Below, one piece after another: positions 37,101 through 49,100 of a stretch of DNA of 64,000 bases (position 1 is the stretch's first letter; every line of letters begins with the position of its first letter). A program made the translations under genes and the position numbers. The DNA is from Lanius collurio. Its lineage: Eukaryota > Chordata > Aves > Passeriformes > Laniidae. The notes beneath the pieces are model-generated. The model ran no database searches. It was not told where the DNA came from and saw nothing but the letters and a program-made list of their open reading frames with translations. The DNA lies in assembly GCA_020086605.1 (NCBI GenBank), contig JACBWW010000022.1, forward strand, positions 3,835,244 through 3,899,243, given 5' to 3'.

Positions 37101-40100
37101 ACTCTAGAAACACCTCGAGGCAGATTCCCTGAGCTCTGTAAGCAAACAGCATTACCACCCACAACTATTGGATCATGATGATGAACTTAAAAACTGTTGA
37201 AACCAATTAGATCCAACAAGAGTGCTGTTGTGCCTCTGAGTGTTGAGAGCTAACTTGTACAGACCTTTTGGTGCCATCCCATATGAGGCAATGGGTGATG
37301 ATAACCTTTTTAATATGCACCCTGTATTAAATGCTCTGAGTCATTAAAACTCAGAGTTCCCTACATGGAGATTTCTGAGACTGACATTAAATAATCACAC
37401 AATCAATAAAACATAAATCTAAAACCAGAAGCTTCAGAACCCTGGGTTCTGCAGTTTGAGGATGTACTTTATGGTGGGGTGTACCTTTATAAGCCAAATC
37501 TATATGTGGATTAATTTTCCCCAATATATTGCAAGAATAGGTGATATTACAGGTGTGTCAATAGCATGAGCAGCAAATTCGGCTGAAATCTGCTTTGACT
37601 GTTTGAATAACAACATAAACTGGGAGACGGGGGACCTGATTGCATCTGAATTTTAGATGTTGAGCATATAGATAAGTGCTTTACTAAAGCAGATTCAGAA
37701 TTAACTGGTCTCATCAAACTTGCCTTATTACTGTTAAATGAGAACTGTGCATCTTTTTTTGCATGTGTTTTGTTTTTCTTTTTTCTGTTAAATGCCTTTA
37801 GGTACTGTTGCTGAGCATATAGAAAGAATCTACAGACGAGCTGGCAGCAGAAAGCTCTGGTTTGTATACAAATATCATGTTCCTTCTGGCTTACACCAAT
37901 TTTGTTTTCCTAATGTGTTTATAGAAAGTAAGGCTGAATTCTCACACACTTAAAGAAGGGAAAACAACAGCTTTCCTGACAATTGTATTGGTGCATGGCA
38001 GCTGAAGGTCTAGTTTAATAGGCTTTAAAAAATTAAGAAGCAATTTCTTACTGTTATCTTTTAAAATGCGAAAGCAATAGGCTGGTTTTGCACTGAGTGC
38101 TATTGCCAGTACACAGGCCTCATTAAATTGAAATAATGTGAGTAGAATGTTAATATTCTTATTTCTTACAGATCATGATAAAATATTGTCAATAGCTTTA
38201 TGTAGGATGGCTGGTGATCAGCTATAAATCATTTAAGCTGATGCACTAACTCAGATTTATTGCCCTGAAGTAATTTGCTTTGAGCATGACTTTGACACAA
38301 TAACTTTAAAAGGTTTCAGCAAGTAGGTTGATATTTACATGTTATTTAGTAATTTCTTTGCCCTGAAGCTCAGTAGAAGTTTAATTTCTTTTTATCAAAG
38401 TCAAACCTATCCTGAACTTTCTTTTCTCACTCTGTAACTATTTGTAACAGGTCAGTAAATATAAAAGCTGTTTTTCATTTTTGTCTCTTCCTACAGTTAA
38501 ATGGGCCTTTGCCAATAATGAGGTTAAACCACAATACCTTGGTGGTATTTTTTGTAAATAATAAAAATCAAAAGTACTTTTTGAAACAAAATATGTAAAC
38601 TATTTTTCATTTCTCTTCCATGATTGCCATGTGACACACATATAGGTTGGTGTTGCGCTACAGTGCTGCATTTGCACAGAAATTTTCTTCTTCTATAACC
38701 CCACATATTACTACTTTACTGGTACATGGGAAACAGGTAAAGTGCCCAGAAATCTGAAGTGCAGCTCTGTGAGATTTTTTTTTTGCTTATTTGCATTTTG
38801 ATAGTATCAGCTAATGCATTTTTGAAATGCTTTGCTCTTGATCTTAAGAAGTGTGTAGCAGTTTTGACAGGAATCAACATCAACTGTTGGAGTTTTTTAC
38901 TAACACTGTACAATATTACAGCTTGTTCCTCCTCTCTGTGGGTAAAGGGTTTTTAGTAGCCTCAAAATCTGTGCTAGAAAAGCTTAATTACAGGTCTGTT
39001 AGGTTTGCATTTTGTCAAGAAATTGTTATTAATGTATTCTTATCTTTAACCATGAACTGCATATATGCAAAAATGTGGTTACAAGTTGCAGCTTGTTTTT
39101 AACCTTGTAGGTGACACAAGTCTCTTCTGTTCATGCCACACACGCAAAATATTACCTCAGCATGGAACACGCAGCAAAGCCTTTGTGTTATGTGTTGTAC
39201 TTCTCTTGCAAAATCTTCCTGACTCTTCCTTAAATAGAGTTAAAAATTACCAAAGTTACCTTGCAAAATGATGAAAATGTCATAAAAGAGGAGCTGGAAT
39301 TTTTTAATTGTCTTTGTTCAAGATGATATCAAGACGAGAACAAGAAGCTTTTTATGGAACTGGTAGTTTAATGAGTTCTATCTAAATATATTTTTGATCC
39401 ATTAACCTGTGTCTAAACTAAAAAATGAAAATCTACAGAAGATTGCATAAAATCTGACCAAATTCCCCTTTGTAAATAATGTATGTGTTCACTGAGTTAA
39501 TTTTGAGGTCTCTGCTGTTGCAGACTTCAAACTGCTGTCTGAATTCATTAAACTAGCATGTGATACATAGTGGGATTGCTCTGTTTTCTGCCCTCAGGTC
39601 TGTTGTGCGCTTCGCAGCAAGTCTTTTAGGTAAACTAGTGGACAGCCTTGCACCATCTATTACTAATGTTTTAGTTCAGGGCAAGCAGGTAAGTCTTTGC
39701 TCCTCAGAAATGTATTAAGGAATGATAACAGAAACTAAACAAATGGCTTGTTCATTTTGAAGGCCTCTGATGCTTCTTTTAAAAGGACCCAATGGCTTAA
39801 AAAAAACCTTACCAAAGAAGAAAAATCCAGAGGAAATAGAGATATGTTTAATTGTATTTGGAATTGAATAATAATTTTAATTAATGACAGGATAAGACTA
39901 AAATGACAGTTCAGCTTTTAGGGAAGAGGCCATGATTTATGCAACTCCTTGGGGTTAAGGTCTCTGGTGAGACCTCAGAACCCCTTCAAATGCCTAGAGG
40001 GGCTCCAGTAGAGCTGGAGAGGGACTTTTGACAAGGGCATGTAGAGACAGGACAAAGGGGAATTGCTTTAAAATGAGGTAGGGTAGGTTTAGATTAGATC

Positions 40101-43100
40101 TTAGGAAGAAGTTCTTCCCTGTGAGGGTGGTGAGGGCCTGGCACAGGTTCCCAGAGAATCTGTGGCTGCCACATCCCTGGGAGTATTCAAGGCCAGGTTA
40201 AACAGGGTTTGGAGCAGGAGCGTTGGAATGAGATGATCTTTAAGGTCCCTTCCCACTCAAACCTTTCTATGATTTTATCTCTATGCCTTCTTATTTCACA
40301 AAAGTAGATGAAGTGACAATGCATCTTTTGAAAGACTTCTTAAATGAAAATGTAACCACTCTCTGTATGAATGAGCATAAGACAACCTGTGGGTGGCAGC
40401 TGAGCAGAAGGTCTTTCAGAGTTTTCTGTTTGAAAGAAAGTTGGATCATCAGGGTTTTTTCCTTTCCTAAGGAGTACATTATTTTTCTTCCTGAGCACAA
40501 TAATTTTAATTAAGTTAATGAATAGCTGCTTCCAAATGATACTAACTGAATATTTCTGTATTTTTGTATTAAATATATGTATGTGTGTACTTGCTTATGT
40601 GCAATGTTGTCCTACTCCAGACTGAGGTCTGGGTTTGTGCTTCTGGCGCTACTCAGCGGTAGAGGAAACTGCACCTGCATGCAGCATAATTTGAGGCTGT
40701 TTGCAAGTTTATAACCTCATTTCCCTTCCTTGATCACTTAATAACAATGATCTTTATTATAGCAGAAAAACTAGCATTACTGTCTACTGACACTAGATTA
40801 AAAACAAATTTTAACAAAATTCCTTTTTTTGTGGTTAAACAATCCAGAACCAGCAATACATTTTCTTAAAATCAAGGCTGTAAATTCTAGCATGGTAGTA
40901 GGAATAGAAAAACAAAATACAAATTTAATTCTGAATTTTAAGTGAGCTCCACATCTAAAATGTATGAAATTATATAACAGTCTAAACCTAATCTACAGTC
41001 CTGATGATAACCAAAGTACTGGTCTTTTAATTTGGAAAAATATCTTCCATATTCACTGTGGTTGTTAGTGAAGTTTATTACTTCAAAAGCATCCAATTAA
41101 CAGTATTAACAAGCATCAGCCATTGACATAAAATTACCCTTGTATTGTGAAATTGTTAACAAGCAAGGCAGAGTTGATGCAGTTTAGTTTCTGAATTGCT
41201 TTGCTGAGCTTTTGTTCCTGTCCCTATTTCCTGAACTGTTTTCACTGTACTGCAGGTGACACTGGGAGCTTTTGGCCAGGAGGAAGCAGTTATTTCTAAC
41301 CCCTTATCACCAGCAGTGATTAAGAACATCATCTATGAAAAATGCCAATTACAGGATGAAAGAGAAGCTGTGGTGCAGCAGGAACTTGTCATCCATATTG
41401 GCTGGATCATCTCAAATTCCCCAGAACTGTTCAGTGGAATGCTGAAGATACGCATTGGGTCAGTAAAGTATCTGCTCTTCTTTATTACTGCTGGTATTGC
41501 AGGGGAATGCACAGAGAACCACACACTGGAATCAAGGTTAAAATATCATTTAGCTCCCACCTAGTTCCAGTTCTTTGGCAAGGTGACCTACAGGGAGGCT
41601 GTGCTGGATTGTTGTTGCATTCCACAGTATCTGCATTTACTTTGCTACCCACAGAAGTTAATTAATTTTTCACATTTAGGAAGACACAGGCATTTGAATA
41701 AGCACTTCTTTGAAGAGGCCAGGTGCTACTGACTGAGATTTACAGAATCAGTGAGCATGCTTTAGAATCAGAACTTAAGTGTTTCATCTTCCATATTTTT
41801 TTCCATAAACATGAAACATTTCAGCACTGGAGGTAGATACCAGCAGCCTTTTTTCTAGCACACAAGATTCATATATCTTCTTCAGCAGTACATTCCAGTC
41901 ATCATAAAACCAAAAATTGCTTGTATTACATTTAACTGGAAGTACATCTATCCTTTTGCACTTAAAGGCTTTTCTGTCCTCTCTCACAGATCCATGTTAC
42001 TCCTCTTTCTTCCCCTTCCTCATTCTCTGTAGCTAATCCTTTTTGTGGGTTTTTTTTTTTCTTTCTCCCAAGGTTAATGCTAGAGATTCAATTTCCTTTA
42101 TTTCAGTGTTATCACCCACTCCAGTGAGCAAAATTAACCTTCTCACAGAAAACCCGTTCCAGTTTGATAATGATTTGATTTAGTGTCTTGTTATTGATTT
42201 GTTTTCAGGGTTTCATGCTGAAATAGATCAAGTTTCTGACAGCCCTATTACTGTAAAAACTCCCAGCCAACTGACTTGAATTCACCTCTTATCAGTGAAG
42301 AGCTCAGCAGAAGGTCCAGTCTTGACTTTGGTGTGGCTTGTAGGCCACTACTGCAGAGAAAATACCAGCAAGGGACTCGGACACATTTGAGTCATGAGTG
42401 GAGAAAGAATTCCTGAGCCAGTTGTGTTGTTATCTTAGTAGCAAGAGAAGGACTCTGTTCACCCACTAAAATAAATGAAAGTAGTATGTTCTGCATAATG
42501 TGATGGGTCCATATGGCTTAACACTCCCTGGTACCTTGCACATCCAATGCACAGTCCTGGAAACCTCAGATGGAAAGCAACACTGAATCAGCTGGCCAGG
42601 CATGTCCAAATTCTGTGTAGTTCCTGAGAATTCCTTAGAGAAAAACGTGACTTGACTTACATAAGCAAAAACATTCTGCACCTTGTTGGCTAAATAGTTA
42701 AATGACAACAGAATGTGGCTATAGAGATGACAGCCTAAATAAGAATACACTGCATTTTCAGATAAACACAGAAAGGCTCTGATGTAACCAAGCCTTGATC
42801 TGGTGTTATGGACTATTTGAAGGAAAACTAGTTAAGTTTCCTTTTGTTGGTAATGCCTGCTTGAACTGAACCAGTGTAGAGGGTAAGAGGCTGAGCTGTG
42901 TGCTTATCTGGCCTCAGGTGTATCTGCACATTATTTCATCTGTGACACTGCAGCAGAGGCTGGAGCACTGGTTTTACATAATGTGCACAATAAAACTCGG
43001 CATTTTCCTTCAACACTTTGCCAAGTTCTGCCTCTTTGATACCTAAAGCTAAAAATCTTCACTGTTGCTATATTTTTACTGAATCAATTTTTTTTTTTTA

Positions 43101-46100
43101 AAGAAGCAGAAAAAGAAAGTGTGATAGACTGCAAAAAGGAATTTCAAAGGCTAAAACTAGACATAAGCCCTGAAGTCTTTTTAAATGTGAAATATTGTAA
43201 ATTTTATGGCTTTTTAAAACTCATCAGCAAAATGCATATATTGTCAGAGCATAATTCTGAGTAGGAATTTTAACATCAAAAGGCAGGTAAATGTTTGTCT
43301 TAATGAACATGGGATATAGGGAATGTGGTCCAATCAATTTTCTCTATGGAAAACATGCTTCACAACACATTTCTTAAAATCTGTGCATTATCCCTTTCAG
43401 CTTATATCATGTTCCAATCAAACAGGAAGAGTAGAAAAATATTTATCTAATATTTTATGCACGTCCTGACATCCACATGGCAGGATTGTGTGGAATTATT
43501 ATGAGATGATTTATTAGACTAATTTTTCCTATTTGAAAACTTTGTGTTTAATGAATAAATATATTCCTCCCCTTATGTAGATGGATTATCCATGCTATGC
43601 AGTATGAACTCAAAATCCGTGCTGGGGATATGCCAGCCAAGGACTTGTACCAGATGTCCCCCAGTGAGGTGAAGCAGCTTCTGCTGGATATTCTTCAGCC
43701 TCAGCAGCCGGGCAGGTAATGAGCTATGGGGCTGTGGCTCCTGTTTTTATTCAGAATCCTCTGTTCAAGTACATTTCATTCCTGAACTACTTTGTGTCCA
43801 CCTGAAATCACCAGGCATCTGTAATCAGTTATGTAATTATTCAAGGGATGGTAGCAAAAAATGTACTTTTTCATTCTTTCACATGGGCCCAGGTTCTAGA
43901 ATTGTTTCTTTACTGTTGCATATTCCCTTTTCAGCTTTATCTATGCAGAAGTCTCTTTACTGCCACAGAAGAGAGATCTGTCTGCTATAATGTGAACCAT
44001 TACACTCTTTGATGTGGGGAAAGGAGCCAAAAATTACCCAATACCTCTACTTAAGTAACTTATAAGAACAGTTTGTCTGCTGTTCAGTGCCCTGTTTCTT
44101 CTAGGTTATTATATGAGTAAGAGCAGATGTTCTCTAGAATTCTTAGAAGGTAGCAGTACTGCCTGAAACTTGGAATCTTTTCTCCAAGCTGTAACCAGCT
44201 GCCAAAAAGAACATTCACTGTGATACAAAGTATGCAAGACAAAAGTTAAAATTGCAGTATTTCCACTTAACTGTATAGATAAGAGTGAAGTCAAAACTCT
44301 TCCTCTTGGTTTTACTTCTAGTTAAGTTCAACTGTGGCACATGATGTTGCTGATAATTTCCATAGCCCTTGACTGAGTGGATGATGAGTCTTTTCTCTCA
44401 ACAAAGAGTAATTACAGCACACATCCTGCTGCTTATGGTCCTGCTTAGTTCAAAACACACCTGTTTTTTTTCCCAATCTATAATCCCCAAGAAACAAGCT
44501 CCTTAAATTGGTACCTCATCTCTCAGTGCCACTGGCTCTGTTCTGTATCTCTCAGATGCTTTTCAGAGTCTTGTCTGTGCTTATCAGTGCTTGCTGTTTA
44601 GTTGCTGTCTCTGCTTGTGTTGGTGCTGACATTGTCCTGTAAAACCATAGCAGAACAACCCCTCTGCAGCATTTTCTATTAAATATTAATGCTCTTTAGG
44701 AAACAATTTGGTCAATCTCAGCAAGCAATTCAGACACCATCCTTCATCAGAGATCTTACCTGAGTTGCCACAGCAGCTGCTGCTTTTGATTCCTGTAACA
44801 CGTGATGTGTAGGTCACTGAAGGGCACTTGGGTTGATTTTCTGAGGATGAGGATTCTCTTTTGGGTTAACAGAGTAGAAAAGCTCGCCAGCATATCCTTC
44901 AAAACTTTCGGTCTTCTGACTTCTTTTCTAACTTCTTCCTGTACAGTATTATTAACTCATTTTTCCTTGCCCATTAGTGACTTGTTTTTAAAGGTTCTTT
45001 TCCTGACAGGAAGTACAGAATACTCTTCTCTTTTTTTTTTTTTCTTTTCTTTTTTTATTCTTTTTGGTGACATCTTTTCCTACTCTTTTGATTTTTTTTT
45101 AGAAAAAAATCTCTGCTAATGTGATACCGTATCTTACTGCCAGTTAATTTGTCATACAGGAAGGGCTAATGGTCTGTTTACCTCCCTAACAGTCTCTCCA
45201 CAAATTACCTTTCTCCAGGTTTTCAGAGGGTAAAAGTTTTGCACAGACTCCACAGATTACATTTTTAAATCTATTTATATAGGTTACAAGATTGCAAGTA
45301 ACCCTTTTTAAATGAAGCATTGTTCATGGTCCAAACAGTTATGAAACTCATTTTGCTTATTCAGTTTGCAGGACTCTCTTCCTTATTCTATTCATGTAGA
45401 TGGGTCAGAGCATTTTGTCATCTTCAAATACTTATTTTTTTGTATTAAGAAAACAGCTTGTTATTTTTATCACACCACTAGTCTTTTTGCTTTTATGGTA
45501 GTTTTCTTGTCCTAATCCAAAGACAGAGCTGTACAGACAATAGGATGAAACTGTCATAGTAGACACAACTTTTTGGTAGTTAAGTGTGTAACTGAGAAGT
45601 GATTTATGAGACACTTTTCCTTAACATGTCATGTTTATTCAGTACAGTTATACAGGAAAAGAGCCCACACTGTATGTTGGGTCAACCCTTTATTGTATTA
45701 ACTTTGAACATCTCCTTTGTTCTCAGAAAGTGTATCCCAATTATGTAGAGCTCAAACCTGTTCAGAAAACACACCACTTAGTGATAACTTTTTTACTTTT
45801 TTTTTCTTAAAAAAAAGCCAACAGAAGAAGCCAAATGAAGACACAGTTTGCTTGGTCTTCTGGTGTAGCTGGGAGTGAGCTACACTGAGAAACTTCAGTG
45901 TAAAACCATGCATGGAGTTGTCAGAATTAGTGTTCTCTTTGCTGGTTGTAGCTCAGAAGGAATTCTCACCATTTCTCCAGTATTTAAGAGTAAGGGTTTT
46001 TTATGCAAGGTATTTTAGTAATTTTATCAAGCACTCTGGTGGCTGCAGGAACAGGTAATTTTGCAAACAAGTAATTTTATTCTAAACATGTCATGTTAAT

Positions 46101-49100
46101 CTACCAATACAAATGGAGCAAAAACTAAAATCTCAAACTTATTAGTGCTGAATTAATTTGAGCTAGGCTACAAAAGTTCTGCAAAACAATATTGTTAAAG
46201 TTGACCTGGGAATTTCCCTTTTTTTTTTTTTTTTTCTTTTTTTCTTTTCAAGCAGCCTACCAGAACCAGGTCTTAGAAATACAGAAAGGCATGTTGCAAA
46301 GCAGTAATTTAATTGTAGTTTTTCTAAAAAATAATGTGTGTGTTGATTTTTCTATTTAAAATTCAAAAAGCAAGTAAGGACTAAGTATCTTGAGGAAAAG
46401 AGTCTTCTCTGTCAAATACATGCAGTACTGCCACACAAGACTTAAATCTGTCTTGTGAATCCACCAGTTAAATCATACCCACGGATAGCACTTCTTCAGG
46501 TTCTATTTCTGGTGTCTTAAACATTTTGGCTAAAGCCCCATTCCTTTAGTAACACTGAGAAATAAAAACCACGAAAATTAAATTCCAGACTTTGTGGTTT
46601 TAAGTAAAAAAGAAGAAGGTTGGGGACAGTATGCTTCTGTAGGCAAACGGGATTTGTGATTCATGAAGAATGTAACTCAGTTTGTTCAAAGCCTTAGTTT
46701 AACAAAACCATTATGTTGAATTTTCTAAATTTCCAGGCCACTTGTTTTCTACAGACTATCAGGAAAAAACCCCTGCCTTCAACAATTCTTCTGAAATGCA
46801 TTTTTCTAATATGATTAGACCTGATGAGTTTGATCTGCTGCCATTACTGACCTGCACTGGATGGATTTCACAGTTGCTGCTTTTCCTGTAGTTCCATAAA
46901 GCAAAGACACCCCCAAGGGTGTCATGGTGAACTCTGCAGGCTGAGCCCTTGTGTTTGCTTTGGGGTGCACCTCAGCAGGGAGCACAACCTGTGCTGTGTG
47001 TGCAGCAGGAGATGGCTTTGGGGTCACTGCTCACCTGCCTGCTCCCAGGCCAGGGCTTTGCAGTGCAGTGGTGCCAGGTTTGCTGAGGCTGGCCCTGTGT
47101 GCCCACAGGAGCTGGCTGAACAGGAGGCAGCTGGATGGCTCCCTGAACAGAACCCCCCCCGGCTTCTACGATCGCGTGTGGCAGATCCTGGAGAGAACCC
47201 CCAATGGCTTAATTGTGGCAGGGAGATTCTTGCCCCAGGTAAACCAGCAGAGAGTCTCAGGTATCACTGTTCCACCTGACTATTAATGCTGAAATGTTTT
47301 ATCATTAAAGGTTATTTTTACTTAGAGTAACTTGTTAAGTGGGGATAAAAAAAGTATTTTCAAGTTTTCCTTTTTATTTGGAGTAAAATACAATTAGAAT
47401 AGAATAAAAGCAAACTATTTCTATTAAAGCACATTTATAAAACTGTAAGTGTAGAAGATTCTTTCCAAGTCATGGACTCGGAAATATGCTTTTGATCAGT
47501 GCTCATTATTTCTTGGTTGAGTGTTATCTGTTCAACAAGCAGGTAGGCTCTGCTTGGGGGTGGTTTTGATTTAATGCATGTGGTCTTTGAATAAAAGTAG
47601 TATTTGTTTTTCAGCAACCAACCTTGTCGGATATGACGATGTATGAAATGAATTTTTCCCTCCTAGTTGAAGATATGCTGCAAAACATCGACCAGCCACA
47701 ATACAGGCAGATCATTGTAGAGGTCTGTGGCCAATAATTAAGGACATTTTATAATGTGCCTTAGCGTGTTACAGCCTAAAACAAAACAAAAACATAACCT
47801 AGATTCATGTATTTGAAGAAACAGCATTGTCCATATAAACACTTGCTTCAGTGGTTTCTCCATTGATTGCTTATGAGTAACCAGGTTCCTGTTACATGTT
47901 CAGAATAAAGCAAGTTCATGATGTTCTTCCCCTTTGGCAAATATTAATGACAGTACCAATACAATTAGTTCAGAGAAGGTAAAAATCTAATAATTCTAAA
48001 GTAGCTTTCCTTCAAGTCCTTAGCATTTTCCTCACAATTTTCTAGATCTAAGGAAAACTGCTCTAAAAGAACCAGTTTGCCTTCTGAAGGGTTCTTCTTT
48101 CCCTTTTTGCTGGGGCTGTCGAGTAGCTTTTAGCTGTCTAGAAGGTGATGTAAGTAGCTTTACACTACTGAATCAACCACCTTCCATTTCCTTGTGTTCC
48201 TCCTCCTAACAGTAAATAAGAGGCTGTTTAAATCCTTCCCCACCACTGCATATAATGTTTGCTTTTAGAAGAGATCAGGAGCAGCTGTGCCATTGCTGGC
48301 ATCTGTGCTGTCCATTCATAGCAACATGCGTTGTTAGTGCCCAAGTCCGTGCCCCTGCTGCTTGTGAGTGCTCCTCCCCAGGAACATCACACCCCTCTCA
48401 GTTCTGGCTGATAGCTCATGGTCAGGCTGGTTGCTGGAACATCCCCTGTTTTTGCTAAAAGATAACAAAATTACCAAGCCCAAGGTGGCCAGAGCAGACT
48501 CCACTGCCTACTTGTAGATATTACAACAGGACACTTGTCATGTTCACCTTCCTATTTTAAACCCATTTTAGATACAAGGAGCATAAATTCTGATGAACAG
48601 AGGCTTTACTGCTCACTGTTGTCTTTGGTTTTTATAAACTTTGTCATAACAAAATTTTACCATCTGTGATTATGCCTCAGAATACCAGCTGCTGAGGTTC
48701 AGTGTTTGCCGCTTTTCAGTCTTTCCACCAAGCACCAGCATTTGTGCAGCCACACAGTGAACTGAATAAAATGGAAAATAACTTCCCTGACTCCCAGCCA
48801 AGTTAGATGTTACTGTCAATCATTTACACTGTGCCCTTACCTAGGCAGTCACCAGCAATTGTAACCTTTATAAAAGCCTGCTTTTCCAGTGAATCTTTTA
48901 TCAAAGTCAGAATTCTATTATCTGTGCACTATTACCTGTGCCATTATTAAATGGCTTCCTGCTTCAGAGAGGCATATGCAATTACTAGCAGTGCTATTAT
49001 GTAACCTGAATTCTAAAAAATTAAATTTAAAATCTTACAATCTTTTTCTGCCTTCTAGTTGCTGATGGTTATATCTGTTATTTTGGAGAGGAATCCTGAG

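Larger units (their letters stand above)
35678..37801 (+). other. PHKB intron 17 (2.1 kb)
   Basis: Largely occupied in its centre by an inverted CR1 copy (about 36397-36915), listed separately. A TGCATG motif lies at 37760-37765, just upstream of E18. The rest is AT-rich. Confidence 0.8.
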
